Origin: Ga0077555 sp033764055
GTDB taxonomy: Bacteria > Pseudomonadota > Alphaproteobacteria > Rhizobiales > Hyphomicrobiaceae
Direction of reading: 5' to 3'
Assembly (NCBI GenBank): GCA_033764055.1
Contig: JANRJI010000110.1
Span: 1 to 64,000, forward strand
Length of the DNA: 64,000 nt
The notes beneath the pieces are model-generated. The model did no database searches and was not told the DNA's origin. It was given only the letters and a program-made list of their open reading frames with translations. Positions 52,433 to 60,738 of the stretch are shown here, one piece after another. Position 1 is the first letter of the stretch, and each line of letters starts with the position of its first letter. The position numbers and the translations under genes are program-made.

Positions 52433-54676
52433 ATGCAGCGAGCTGACCTGAAGGCACTGCGTCGCCGAACCGGAGGTCGGGGGGTAGCCTGTGCCCTGGT
52501 GGCCGGCATCGCCGTGGTTTTGCCTGCAGCCAACCCGGCCGCGGCGCAGACCCAATTGCCCGGCATCGTCGTGACCTCCCCCAGTCCGGTCGTGCGCCCC
52601 CCGGCTGCACCGTCACGACCCGCGCCCGCCAGCACGGCTGCTGCGATCCCGCAAGCGCCACCGGCAGAGGCCAGCGTCGCTCCGGCCGGCGACGCCGCGC
52701 CGCCTCCACCCGGCTCCATCGTCGTGGTCGATGATGCCTTCGCGCCCGTTACCGTCGCCACGGATCGCGAGATCCTGGCGAATGCCGGCCCGACGATCAC
52801 CGACACACTGGCGAGCAAGCCGGGCATCATCGGCTCGACCTTTTCGCCGGGCTCGAACCGCCCCGTGGTGCGCGGCCTCGACACCTACCGCGTGCGTGTG
52901 CAGGAGAACGGCATCGGCAGCCACGACGTCTCCGCCCTCTCCGAGGATCATGGCGTGCCCATCGATCCTTTCTCGGCGGAGCGCATTGAGGTCGTGCGCG
53001 GGCCGGCGACGCTGCGCTACGGGTCCCAGGCCATCGGTGGCGTGGTGGCGGTTGAGAGCAACCGGATCCCGATGTTCATACCGCCGCGCGGCTTCTCCGG
53101 CGAGTTGAAGGGCGGCCTCAACTCCGCGGACATGGGCCGCGACGGGGCGTTCCAGGCAACGGCCGGCTCTGGCAACATCGCCATCCACGTCGATGCCTTC
53201 CGGCGGCGTACGTTCGACTACGATACGCCGCAAGGCATCCAGCCGAACAGCTTCGTCGATGCCAAGGGCGTCGCGCTCGGCGCGTCATACATCTGGACGA
53301 CCGGCTTTCTCGGCGTTTCCTGGTCGCGCTATCAGAGCCTTTACGGCATTCCCGGCGAAGAGGCGCTCGATCATCGGCCCCGCATCGATCTCGTCCAGGA
53401 CAAGGTCACATCCAAGGGCGAGTGGCGGGTCCGCGACTACGGTATCGAGGCGATACGCATCTGGCTCGGCACGACGCGCTACGCCCACGACGAGGTGGTG
53501 TTCGAGGAGACCGAAGGCATCGACATCGTCGGCACGCGCTTCACCAACCGCGAGCACGAGGCCCGCGCCGAGATGCAGCATCTCCCGGTGAGCACGGCGT
53601 TGGGCGAGCTTCGCGGCGCTGCCGGCATTCAGTGGGGCAGGAAGCGCATGGCCGGCTTCGGCGTCGGCGAGGAGGTCGATGGGCTTCTCGACCCGGCGGC
53701 GAGGCAGCGCATGATAGCCGGTTTCCTGTTCGAGGAGCTGGAAGTGACCCGCCGGCTGCGCTTTCAGGCTGCCGGCCGCATCGAGGGCAACGAGGCGGAC
53801 GGCACGGGTGTCGAGAATCCCCTGGTGTCGACCGATCCGGCTCGCTTCTCCAAGAGCTTCACCCCCGTCAGCGGCAGCTTGGGGCTATTGTACGAGCTGC
53901 CGCTCGGTATCGTCGCCCGCGTGACAGCCCAGCATACCGAGCGGGCGCCTGACGTAGGGGAGCTGTTCTCGAAGGGGGTTCACGAGGCCACTGGGACCTT
54001 CGAGATCGGCAATCCCAATCTCGACGTGGAAAAGGCCGACACCATAGAGCTCGGCTTCAAACGATCGAAGGGGCGCATGCGCTTCGATACGAGCGTGTTC
54101 CACACCGTCTACGACGGCTTCATCTTCAAGAGCTTCACCGGCAGGCAGTGCGACGATGCGCTGGCGACCTGCGGCGCCGGCACAGAGCTCGACGAGCTCG
54201 TCTTCGCACAGCGCGACGCCGCCTTCACGGGAGCTGAGGTCGGAGGGGAGCTGGACGTAGCGGAGATCGGACGGGGAGTCGTGGGCATCTCGGGCCAGTA
54301 CGACTTCGTGCGGGCCCACTTCGAGGACGGTGTCAACGTTCCGCGTATCCCGCCACATCGCGTCGGCGGCGGTCTCTACTACCGCGATCCGAGTTGGCTC
54401 GCCCGGGTCTTCACGCTGACCGCGCTCCGCCAGGACACCGTGTCCAGCATCGATTCACGTGATACCCCGACGAACGGATACACCCTCCTCAATGCCGAGC
54501 TCGCCTACACCTTCAAGGGCAGCAGCGACGACAACCTTGCCTCGCGGACGACGATCGGCATCAAAGGGGAGAACCTGCTCGACGATGATGTCAGGAACCA
54601 CGTCTCCTTCAAGAAGGACGAGGTGTTGCAGCCCGGCCGCACGATCCGCCTGTTCGGATCGATCAAGCTGAACTGA
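52433..54676 (+). CDS. TonB-dependent outer-membrane receptor, ZnuD-like (zinc uptake)
   Basis: 747 residues. A signal peptide (ALVAGIAVVLPAANPAAAQ) and a Pro/Ala-rich linker of about 60 residues precede the plug domain, which shows NRPVVRGLDTYRVRVQENGI, SALSEDHGVPIDPFSAERIE, VVRGPATLRYGSQAIGGVVA and ESNRIP. The phrase SEDHGVPIDPFSAERIEVV is the recognisable ZnuD-family plug signature. The barrel ends FGSIKLN with a C-terminal aromatic/hydrophobic pattern. It is divergent from tonB and flanked by Zur-like half-sites. Zinc is the best guess; another metal is possible. Confidence 0.85.
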   Translation: MQRADLKALRRRTGGRGVACALVAGIAVVLPAANPAAAQTQLPGIVVTSPSPVVRPPAAPSRPAPASTAAAIPQAPPAEASVAPAGDAAPPPPGSIVVVDDAFAPVTVATDREILANAGPTITDTLASKPGIIGSTFSPGSNRPVVRGLDTYRVRVQENGIGSHDVSALSEDHGVPIDPFSAERIEVVRGPATLRYGSQAIGGVVAVESNRIPMFIPPRGFSGELKGGLNSADMGRDGAFQATAGSGNIAIHVDAFRRRTFDYDTPQGIQPNSFVDAKGVALGASYIWTTGFLGVSWSRYQSLYGIPGEEALDHRPRIDLVQDKVTSKGEWRVRDYGIEAIRIWLGTTRYAHDEVVFEETEGIDIVGTRFTNREHEARAEMQHLPVSTALGELRGAAGIQWGRKRMAGFGVGEEVDGLLDPAARQRMIAGFLFEELEVTRRLRFQAAGRIEGNEADGTGVENPLVSTDPARFSKSFTPVSGSLGLLYELPLGIVARVTAQHTERAPDVGELFSKGVHEATGTFEIGNPNLDVEKADTIELGFKRSKGRMRFDTSVFHTVYDGFIFKSFTGRQCDDALATCGAGTELDELVFAQRDAAFTGAEVGGELDVAEIGRGVVGISGQYDFVRAHFEDGVNVPRIPPHRVGGGLYYRDPSWLARVFTLTALRQDTVSSIDSRDTPTNGYTLLNAELAYTFKGSSDDNLASRTTIGIKGENLLDDDVRNHVSFKKDEVLQPGRTIRLFGSIKLN

Positions 54677-54697
54677 CCTGCATAGCCCGCCACTGGC

Positions 54698-54952
54698 CTA
54701 CCGGCGCGGCTCGGTGAAGGGCCGCAGCCGGCGTGGCCCCTCGTCCGCGGAACCATCGTCCTCGCTGCGCCGGTACCCGAGCATCTCGCCGCGGCCGGTG
54801 AGCCAGGTCGAGCCGTGCTGGTGCTTGCAGCCTATATGCAGCGGCATGTGCCCCGACGCCGCCGGCTCTCGTGCCAGCATGACGCCGGCCCCGGCCACGG
54901 CCGAAACGACCAGCAGCAGGCTGAAGGCTATCGCCGCACGTCTTGCGCGCAT
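54698..54952 (-). CDS. Small exported protein of unknown function
   Basis: 84 residues beginning MRARRAAIAFSLLLVVSAVAGAG, a signal peptide or signal anchor, then GHMPLHIGCKHQHGSTWLTG, with a His/Cys cluster that could bind metal, and an acidic/basic tail. It overlaps the end of yidD by 25 bp on the same strand. No family recognised. The hydrophobic start and position support a real gene but do not prove it. Confidence 0.5.
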   Translation of the reverse strand: MRARRAAIAFSLLLVVSAVAGAGVMLAREPAASGHMPLHIGCKHQHGSTWLTGRGEMLGYRRSEDDGSADEGPRRLRPFTEPRR

Positions 54953-55299
54953 GTCTCGGTCTCTTTGGCAGGCGCGTCGAGCGGTCTGCCCCATCGCCCG
55001 TATCGCCAGGGCGCAAACGGGTGCCGCACGGCACGGATATCGGGCGCCGGGTCGAAGCCAGAGGTGCCCCAGGGGTGGCAGCGGCAGATGCGTGAGCCGG
55101 CGAGCCAGCAGCCCCGCCAGGCCCCGTTCCGGTCGATGGCGTCGAGGGCATACTCCGAGCAAGTCGGCAGGTGCCGGCATTCGAGCCCGATCAAAGGCTT
55201 CAGCGTCCACCGGTAGGCGTGGACCGGGGCTTTCGCCAGCCACCGAGCCAGCGCCGCCCGCCCCCGCAACCTCGCCTCGGAGCCGGCTGCGGTCGCCAT
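54928..55299 (-). CDS. yidD: Membrane protein insertion efficiency factor YidD
   Basis: 123 residues. The YidD core is complete: PLIGLECRHLPTCSEYALDAI, GAWRGCWLAGSRICRCHPWG and TSGFDPAP, with the conserved cysteines. YidD helps YidC insert inner-membrane proteins. Usually it sits with rpmH-rnpA-yidC; here it follows an IscU-like gene, an order seen in other Hyphomicrobiales. ATG 55299 shares a base with the upstream stop; a GTG at 55302 is an alternative. Confidence 0.92.
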   Translation of the reverse strand: MATAAGSEARLRGRAALARWLAKAPVHAYRWTLKPLIGLECRHLPTCSEYALDAIDRNGAWRGCWLAGSRICRCHPWGTSGFDPAPDIRAVRHPFAPWRYGRWGRPLDAPAKETETCAQDVRR

Positions 55300-55769
55300 C
55301 ACACCGGCGCCGGCTCTGCGGCCGCGCCCGTCCGAGGCTGAGCCTCGCGCGCGTCGACGGCCCTCAGAATCGCCTCGAATGCGAGCAGCACCGAGGCATG
55401 CCGCCCCTTGACCTCGCGAACCGGCTCGAGCACGCTGAGGTCCGCCCAGCGGCCGCCCGGTGGCGGCCCATTCTCCTTGAGCATGCGGCGCATCTCGCCG
55501 GCCACGCGGCGGATCTCATCGATGCATGTCCCGACGATGTTTCTGGCTACGATCGAGGCGGCGGCCTGACCGAGGAGACAGGCCTTGACCGTCTGGCCGT
55601 AGTCGGTGACCTGATCACCGTCGAGCTTCAGCTCCACCGCGATCGTCGAGCCGCAGAGCTTCGAATGCGCAGACGCGGTCGCATCGGGATGATCCAGATG
55701 CCGGGCCGCCGGTATCGCCGCCGCCAGCTCGATGATGCGGTCGTTGTAGAGGGCGCTGAGCTCGCTCAT
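55299..55769 (-). CDS. IscU/NifU-N-like scaffold protein, third cysteine missing
   Basis: 156 residues with the NifU N-terminal fold. Cys39 (KLCGSTI) and Cys64 (VKACLLGQAAASI) match the first two cluster ligands of IscU. The third position, where IscU has R..C, reads VKGRHASVLLAFEAI with Ser instead. The C-terminal 20 residues are Ala/Pro-rich. It may bind clusters or zinc differently or serve as a carrier. No iscS, iscA or hscBA adjoins. It overlaps yidD. Confidence 0.85.
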   Translation of the reverse strand: MSELSALYNDRIIELAAAIPAARHLDHPDATASAHSKLCGSTIAVELKLDGDQVTDYGQTVKACLLGQAAASIVARNIVGTCIDEIRRVAGEMRRMLKENGPPPGGRWADLSVLEPVREVKGRHASVLLAFEAILRAVDAREAQPRTGAAAEPAPV

Positions 55770-56134
55770 CTCGGTGGTGTCTCCTGCGCGGGCGGGCCGC
55801 CCGTCCATGCCGGCCTCTTAGCCGTCGTGGCGAAAATGCTCGCCGATAACCTTCCCAACGAGCGTCCGACGCACCATAGTAGGCGCCGTCCGCGGTCACG
55901 TCACTGGCCGACGCGTTGATCCGGAGGCGAGCGCCGCTCGTTCTTCACGTGATATCGCGCCACAGACTTGCGATTGCAAGGCGCCGATCGGACATGTCCG
56001 GGAGTGGGTGCCGTCCCCGGCGTCGCCCCGGACACCGGCGGCCGCACGGTTCGGCAAAGGAAGCCGCCTCCGGAGTGCCGGACGGCCGGCAACGGTCGGT
56101 CGGCGCAATGTCGAGGCCGCCAACAAGGGGCAGG
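55770..56134. other. Divergent intergenic region between the IscU-like gene and folE
   Basis: About 365 bp. In-frame sequence upstream of folE has no family similarity and no ribosome site. I see no RNA element, no clear -35/-10 pair and no strong hairpin. It presumably holds two outward promoters. Confidence 0.4.
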
Positions 56135-56767
56135 ATGATGGACCAGCGCGTGGACAAGTGGGCCGCGGAGCGCAAGCAGCCTAAGTCGGATCGTCCGACG
56201 CGCGCCGAGGCCGAGGCCGCAGTGAAGACGCTCATCGCCTGGGCAGGCGACGATCCCGAGCGGGAGGGCCTGCTCGATACGCCGCGTCGCGTGGCGGCTG
56301 CATTCGAGACGTGGTTCCGCGGCTATCGGCTGGACCCGGAGGAGGTGCTCAAGCGGACCTTCGAGGACGTCGGCGGCTATGACGACATGGTTATGGTGCG
56401 CGATGTGCGGCTCGAGAGCCATTGCGAGCATCACATCGCTCCATTCGTCGGCGTCGCCCACATCGCCTATCTGCCGCGCGATCGCGTGGTCGGCCTGTCG
56501 AAGCTCGCCCGGGTCGTCGAGATCTACGCCAAGCGGCTGCAGACGCAGGAGGCATTGACCGCCCAGGTGGCGACGGCCATCGAGTGCCATCTCAATCCGC
56601 GTGGCGTCGCCGTGCTGATCGAGGCCGAGCACATGTGCATGTCGACGCGGGGCGTGAACCAGCAGGGCGTATCGACCGTGACGACGCGGTTCTCCGGTGC
56701 CTTCGATACCGAGCCCGGCTACCGCGACCGCTTCCTCGGCCTCGTGCACGCACCGCGCCGTCCATGA
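56135..56767 (+). CDS. folE: GTP cyclohydrolase I (FolE)
   Basis: 210 residues, first step of tetrahydrofolate synthesis. The zinc site is Cys and His in LESHCEHHIAPFVG plus Cys in AEHMCMSTRGV. Other family marks are DTPRRVAAAFETWF and GLSKLARVVEIYAKRLQTQE. AAGGGGCAGG precedes the ATG at 56135. It runs into hisI after 16 bp, the usual alphaproteobacterial folE-hisI pair. Confidence 0.97.
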   Translation: MMDQRVDKWAAERKQPKSDRPTRAEAEAAVKTLIAWAGDDPEREGLLDTPRRVAAAFETWFRGYRLDPEEVLKRTFEDVGGYDDMVMVRDVRLESHCEHHIAPFVGVAHIAYLPRDRVVGLSKLARVVEIYAKRLQTQEALTAQVATAIECHLNPRGVAVLIEAEHMCMSTRGVNQQGVSTVTTRFSGAFDTEPGYRDRFLGLVHAPRRP

Positions 56768-56783
56768 TCGTGATGCGCCCGCG

Positions 56784-57257
56784 ATGACCGACAGCAAGGC
56801 TGTATTCCCCACACCGGGCAGCACCACGGAACTGGAGAGCGGTGCGTCGCTGACGCCCCGATTCGGGTCGGACGGCGTCGTGGCGGCCGTTGCCACCGAC
56901 GCCGAATCCGGTGAGGTGCTGATGCTCGCCTGGATGAACCCCGAGGCGCTCGCGCTGACCATCCGCACCGCCGAGGCGCACTTCTACAGCCGGTCGCGCA
57001 AGCGGCTGTGGAAGAAGGGCGAGGAGAGCGGCAACGTGCTCGAGGTGGTCGAGTTGCGTACCGACTGCGACCAGGACGCCGTCTGGATGCGGGTGCGCAT
57101 GAAGGGCCTCGGGGCGGCCTGCCACACCGGTCACCGCACCTGCTTCTACCGGCGCATTCCGCTCGGCCCGGAGGCGGCCGCTGCGGCCACGGCTCTGCAG
57201 CACGCGGGCACGCCGATCGCATTCGACCCGGCGAAGGTCTACGGCGACAAAGGCTGA
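56784..57257 (+). CDS. hisI: Phosphoribosyl-AMP cyclohydrolase (HisI)
   Basis: 157 residues, third step of histidine synthesis. Motifs are LMLAWMNPEALALTI, the HFYSRSRKRLWKKGEESGN loop, and the zinc cysteines in LRTDCDQDAVW and AACHTGHRTCFYR. There is no HisE domain. Start ATG 56784 lies 16 bp after folE. Confidence 0.97.
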   Translation: MTDSKAVFPTPGSTTELESGASLTPRFGSDGVVAAVATDAESGEVLMLAWMNPEALALTIRTAEAHFYSRSRKRLWKKGEESGNVLEVVELRTDCDQDAVWMRVRMKGLGAACHTGHRTCFYRRIPLGPEAAAAATALQHAGTPIAFDPAKVYGDKG

Positions 57258-57296
57258 CCGGTGTCGTGCTGGCGGCGCACCGAGGAGTCGATCGAG

Positions 57297-57761
57297 ATGC
57301 AACCCGAGGCAATCCAAATGCGCAAAGCCTCGGCGGCGGACTTGCCGGCGATCGTGGCCATTCTTGCCGACGACGCGCTGGGCCAGACGCGCGAGGACCC
57401 TCGCCTTCCCCTCGCCCCCGACTACGTCGCGGCCTTCGAGGCCATAGACCGTGACCCGAACCAGCTGCTGGCGGTGGCGGTCGATGATGGCCGAATCGTC
57501 GGCACCCTGCAGCTGACGTTCATTCCGGGTATTGCCCGCAAAGGCACGTGGCGCGGGCAGATCGAGGCCGTCCGGATCGCCCGCAGCCATCGCAGCTCCG
57601 GTCTCGGCCAGCGCATGTTCGAATGGGCGGTCGCCGAGTGCCGGAAGCGCGGCTGTCGCCTTGTGCAGCTGACGACCGACAAGACACGCGTGGACGCACA
57701 TCGCTTCTATGATCGCCTCGGCTTCGAGGCGACCCACGAAGGCTACAAGCTGGTGCTGTGA
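57297..57761 (+). CDS. GNAT-family N-acetyltransferase
   Basis: 154 residues. The acetyl-CoA-binding motif A is EAVRIARSHRSSGLGQRMFEWAV, with the R/Q-x-x-G-x-G/A pyrophosphate loop (RSSGLG), and motif B is DKTRVDAHRFYDRLGFEATH. Substrate unknown. The ATG at 57297 starts 39 bp after hisI; an in-frame GTG at 57261 would lengthen it by 12 residues. Probably co-transcribed with folE-hisI. Confidence 0.9.
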   Translation: MQPEAIQMRKASAADLPAIVAILADDALGQTREDPRLPLAPDYVAAFEAIDRDPNQLLAVAVDDGRIVGTLQLTFIPGIARKGTWRGQIEAVRIARSHRSSGLGQRMFEWAVAECRKRGCRLVQLTTDKTRVDAHRFYDRLGFEATHEGYKLVL

Positions 57762-57807
57762 GGTGGCGTCGCCGCCGATCGGGGAGCTCAGTGTTGACTG
57801 GCCGCGT

Positions 57808-58875
57808 CTATGCCGCGGTCTCGGTCCGCAGCTGCTTCAGAAGACCCTGCATCGTCGACCGCTCCTCCGGCGTTGTGCACGGGATCGAGAACTCGATGTC
57901 CGAGACGATGCCGCCATAGCGCTGGACCAGCTTCCGACCGATCTCGTCGTAGGTGCCGACGGTCGCGTACATGTCGAGAACCTCGTCCGAGATGCGGTCC
58001 GGCATCTCCTCCCACCGCTGCGCCTTGGAGAGCACCGCGAGCTCGTCGGCGAGGCCGCCGAGCCCATGCAGGTCGAACGTCGCCCGATAGGCTGGCGTCG
58101 AGCAGTAGAAGGCAACGCGCGCCCGCACGTCCTTCACCCGCTTCTCAAGCGTCGCCCTGTCTGGCGCCGTGCAGACGAGCGGCTTCATGGCGATGGCAAC
58201 GGCCTTTGCGTCACGCCCGCTCCGCCGCGCGCCCTCGGCGGCAGCGGGCAGCATCACCTCGCGGATGTAGCGCGGCGTGCACACGGGATGGACGCGGATG
58301 CCGTCCGCCACCTCGCCGGCGATGCGGCACATCACTGGGTTCACCGCCGCGATGTGGATCGGGATGTCGGGATGCGCGATCGGGCCTGGATCGAACAGCG
58401 GCACCATCAGGCTGAGCTTGTAGTGTGTGCCTTGGTAGTCGAGCGGCTTCTGCTCCTGCCAGCACCGCCATACTGCGCGCACGGCCTGGACATAGTCGCG
58501 CATCCACGGGCCGACGGGATGAAACTCCAGCCCGAAGCGCCGGACGATGTGCCCGCGCACCTGGCTGCCGAGCCCGAGCACGAAGCGGCCCCGCGACAGC
58601 TTCGCGAGCGACCACGCCGACATCGCCGTGATCGTAGGGCTCCGCGGGAAGGCCATGGCGATGTTGGTCGACAGACTGATCCGGCTGGTCGTCGAAGCTG
58701 CGAGCGCCATGATCTGATAGGGATCGTCCTTGGTCTCCTCGACGCAGAGCCCGTCGAAGCCGACCTCCTCGACGAGGCGCGCGTCATGGGCGACCCGCGC
58801 GATATCGAGGGGCATGTCCGAGGCCCTGAGCCCCGGATCGAGCTTGCCGAGGGGAAGCAGAGTTTCGACGCGCAT
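57808..58875 (-). CDS. LLM-class (luciferase-like) F420- or flavin-dependent oxidoreductase
   Basis: 355 residues, a TIM-barrel of the luciferase-like monooxygenase superfamily. Seen: EEVGFDGLCVEETKDDPYQIM, STNIAMAFPRSP and RFVLGLGSQVRGHIVRRFG, then IPIHIAAVNPVMCRIAGEVADG. This is the pattern of TIGR03617-type F420-associated proteins, so F420 is possible, but no F420 genes are nearby. It is 41 bp upstream of nothing on its own strand but just downstream of the GMC gene, suggesting one unit. Confidence 0.85.
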   Translation of the reverse strand: MRVETLLPLGKLDPGLRASDMPLDIARVAHDARLVEEVGFDGLCVEETKDDPYQIMALAASTTSRISLSTNIAMAFPRSPTITAMSAWSLAKLSRGRFVLGLGSQVRGHIVRRFGLEFHPVGPWMRDYVQAVRAVWRCWQEQKPLDYQGTHYKLSLMVPLFDPGPIAHPDIPIHIAAVNPVMCRIAGEVADGIRVHPVCTPRYIREVMLPAAAEGARRSGRDAKAVAIAMKPLVCTAPDRATLEKRVKDVRARVAFYCSTPAYRATFDLHGLGGLADELAVLSKAQRWEEMPDRISDEVLDMYATVGTYDEIGRKLVQRYGGIVSDIEFSIPCTTPEERSTMQGLLKQLRTETAA

Positions 58876-58916
58876 GGAGGCCTCTTGGAGATGTCTGGTG
58901 CAGGTGTCGACCAAGC

Positions 58917-60548
58917 CTACGCGGCCGCGGCCGTGTCCGCATCCTCGAGGATCAGGGCGGCGGCCTTCTCGCCGATCATGATCGAGGGCGCGTTGGTGTT
59001 GCCGGCCACGACGGCCGGCATGATCGAAGCGTCGGCCACGCGCAGGCCGCCGATGCCGTGCACGCGGAGGCGCGGATCGACCACCGTGTTGCTGCCCGTT
59101 CCCATGGCGCAGCTCGACGTCGGATGGTGGTTGGTGACGCCCGTCTCGCGCACGAACCGCTCGAGATCGGCATCACTCGCCGATGCCGCGCCGGGCACCA
59201 CCTCCTCCATGGCATAGGGGCGCATCGCCGGCTGGGCCACGATCTCACGCGCCAGCTTCACGCCGGCCACCATGGCGCGCATGTCGTAGTCGGAGGCGAG
59301 AAAGCCGAATGTGATCTCGGGCTGCGCCAGTGGATCAGGGCTTGCGAGCCTCACCGTGCCCCGGCCGTCGGGCGCCAGGTGAACCGGCCCCAGCGTGAAT
59401 CCGGAGAAGGGATGCGGAATGACGCGATCTTTGGAACGCTCCATCGTGCTCCATTCCAGCAGGTTGATCTGGAGGTCCGGCCGATCGAGCCGCGGGTCGG
59501 AGCGCGCGAAGACGCCGGCCCGGATGCCATTGATGGCCATCGGCCCATCGCGGAACAGGCCGTAGCGCACGCCCGCCATGATCTTGCGCGGCCAGCTGCT
59601 CTCGAGATCGTTCATCGTGATGGGCTTTGCGCAGCGCCACATCAGGTAGATGCCGAAGTGATCGTGCAGGTTCGAGCCCACCGCCGGCATGTCGCGTACC
59701 ACGTCGATGCCCATCTTGCGCAGGTGCTCGGCCGGCCCGAGCCCCGAGAGCTGCAGCAGCTGCGGCGATCCGTAGGCGCCGCCGCTGACGATGACCTCGC
59801 GCGCCGCCCGTGCAGTCTCGCGACCGCGGGCCGATTGATAGGTCACACCGACGGCGCGATGACCTTCGATGACGATGCGGGTCGCCTGGCAGCCGGAGCG
59901 GACAACGAGGTTGGCGCGGCCCCGGGTGGGATGCAGGTAGGCCCTGGCGCTGCTCCATCGCCGGCTGCGCCCGGTGGTCGTCTGGTAGTAGCCGACACCC
60001 TCCTGGCGAGGGCCGTTGAAGTCGTCGGTGCGCGGAATGCCGAGACCTTCTGCGGCCGCGATCATGGCATCGGCTAGCTCCGATTTCGAGACGTGGTCGG
60101 AGACGTTGAGCGGACCGCCGGTGCCGTGCAGCGCGCTCGCGCCGCGGGCCTGATTCTGCGCCTTCTTGAAGTAGGGCAGCACGCTGTCCCAGTCCCAGCC
60201 GACGCATCCCCGCTGGCGCCAGTCGTCGTAGTCCTGCGGATGGCCGCGCATGTAGACCATGCCGTTGATCGATGAGGTGCCGCCGAGCGTCTTGCCGCGC
60301 GGCACGTAGATGCTGCGGTTGTTGAGCTGTGGCTGCGGCGCGCTTTCGAACTTCCAGTTTACGCGAGGGTCGACGTAGGTCTTGGCGAAGCCGAGCGGAA
60401 TGTGGATCCACGGATTGGTGTCGGGCGGCCCGGCCTCCAGCAGCAGCACGCGGTGGCGGCCGCTCTCCGACAGCCGTGCGGCAACGGCTGCGCCCGCCGA
60501 GCCGGCTCCCGTCACGATGAAATCGAAGGTCTCCTCGCCGCCGGTCAT
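58917..60548 (-). CDS. GMC-family FAD oxidoreductase (choline dehydrogenase-like)
   Basis: 543 residues. The FAD motif is FIVTGAGSAGAAVAARLSE, GMC signature 1 is GKTLGGTSSINGMVYMRG and signature 2 is GAYGSPQLLQLSGLGP. The active-site pair lies in TNHHPTSSCAMG with a second conserved Asn/His near the C-terminus (GNTNAPSIMIGEKAA). It oxidises an alcohol, such as choline, a polyol or a polyethylene glycol; substrate not determinable. GGAGACC precedes the ATG at 60548. Confidence 0.93.
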   Translation of the reverse strand: MTGGEETFDFIVTGAGSAGAAVAARLSESGRHRVLLLEAGPPDTNPWIHIPLGFAKTYVDPRVNWKFESAPQPQLNNRSIYVPRGKTLGGTSSINGMVYMRGHPQDYDDWRQRGCVGWDWDSVLPYFKKAQNQARGASALHGTGGPLNVSDHVSKSELADAMIAAAEGLGIPRTDDFNGPRQEGVGYYQTTTGRSRRWSSARAYLHPTRGRANLVVRSGCQATRIVIEGHRAVGVTYQSARGRETARAAREVIVSGGAYGSPQLLQLSGLGPAEHLRKMGIDVVRDMPAVGSNLHDHFGIYLMWRCAKPITMNDLESSWPRKIMAGVRYGLFRDGPMAINGIRAGVFARSDPRLDRPDLQINLLEWSTMERSKDRVIPHPFSGFTLGPVHLAPDGRGTVRLASPDPLAQPEITFGFLASDYDMRAMVAGVKLAREIVAQPAMRPYAMEEVVPGAASASDADLERFVRETGVTNHHPTSSCAMGTGSNTVVDPRLRVHGIGGLRVADASIMPAVVAGNTNAPSIMIGEKAAALILEDADTAAAA

Positions 60549-60738
60549 ATATGGTCTCCCCAGCTCCTGCCGGGCCACTGCAGGCCCGCTCGTTGCAAGG
60601 GTAGACACCAGCGGTGACGGGTCGCAATGGGTGTCGGTGGCGGCACCGGGCGAGCGTGCCGGTGCCGACGAGGGAGCTGGCCGTGGCCGGGCACATCGCA
60701 GTCCCCTGCGCCCGGCCCGGCCCCGCCTGGCCTCGTTG

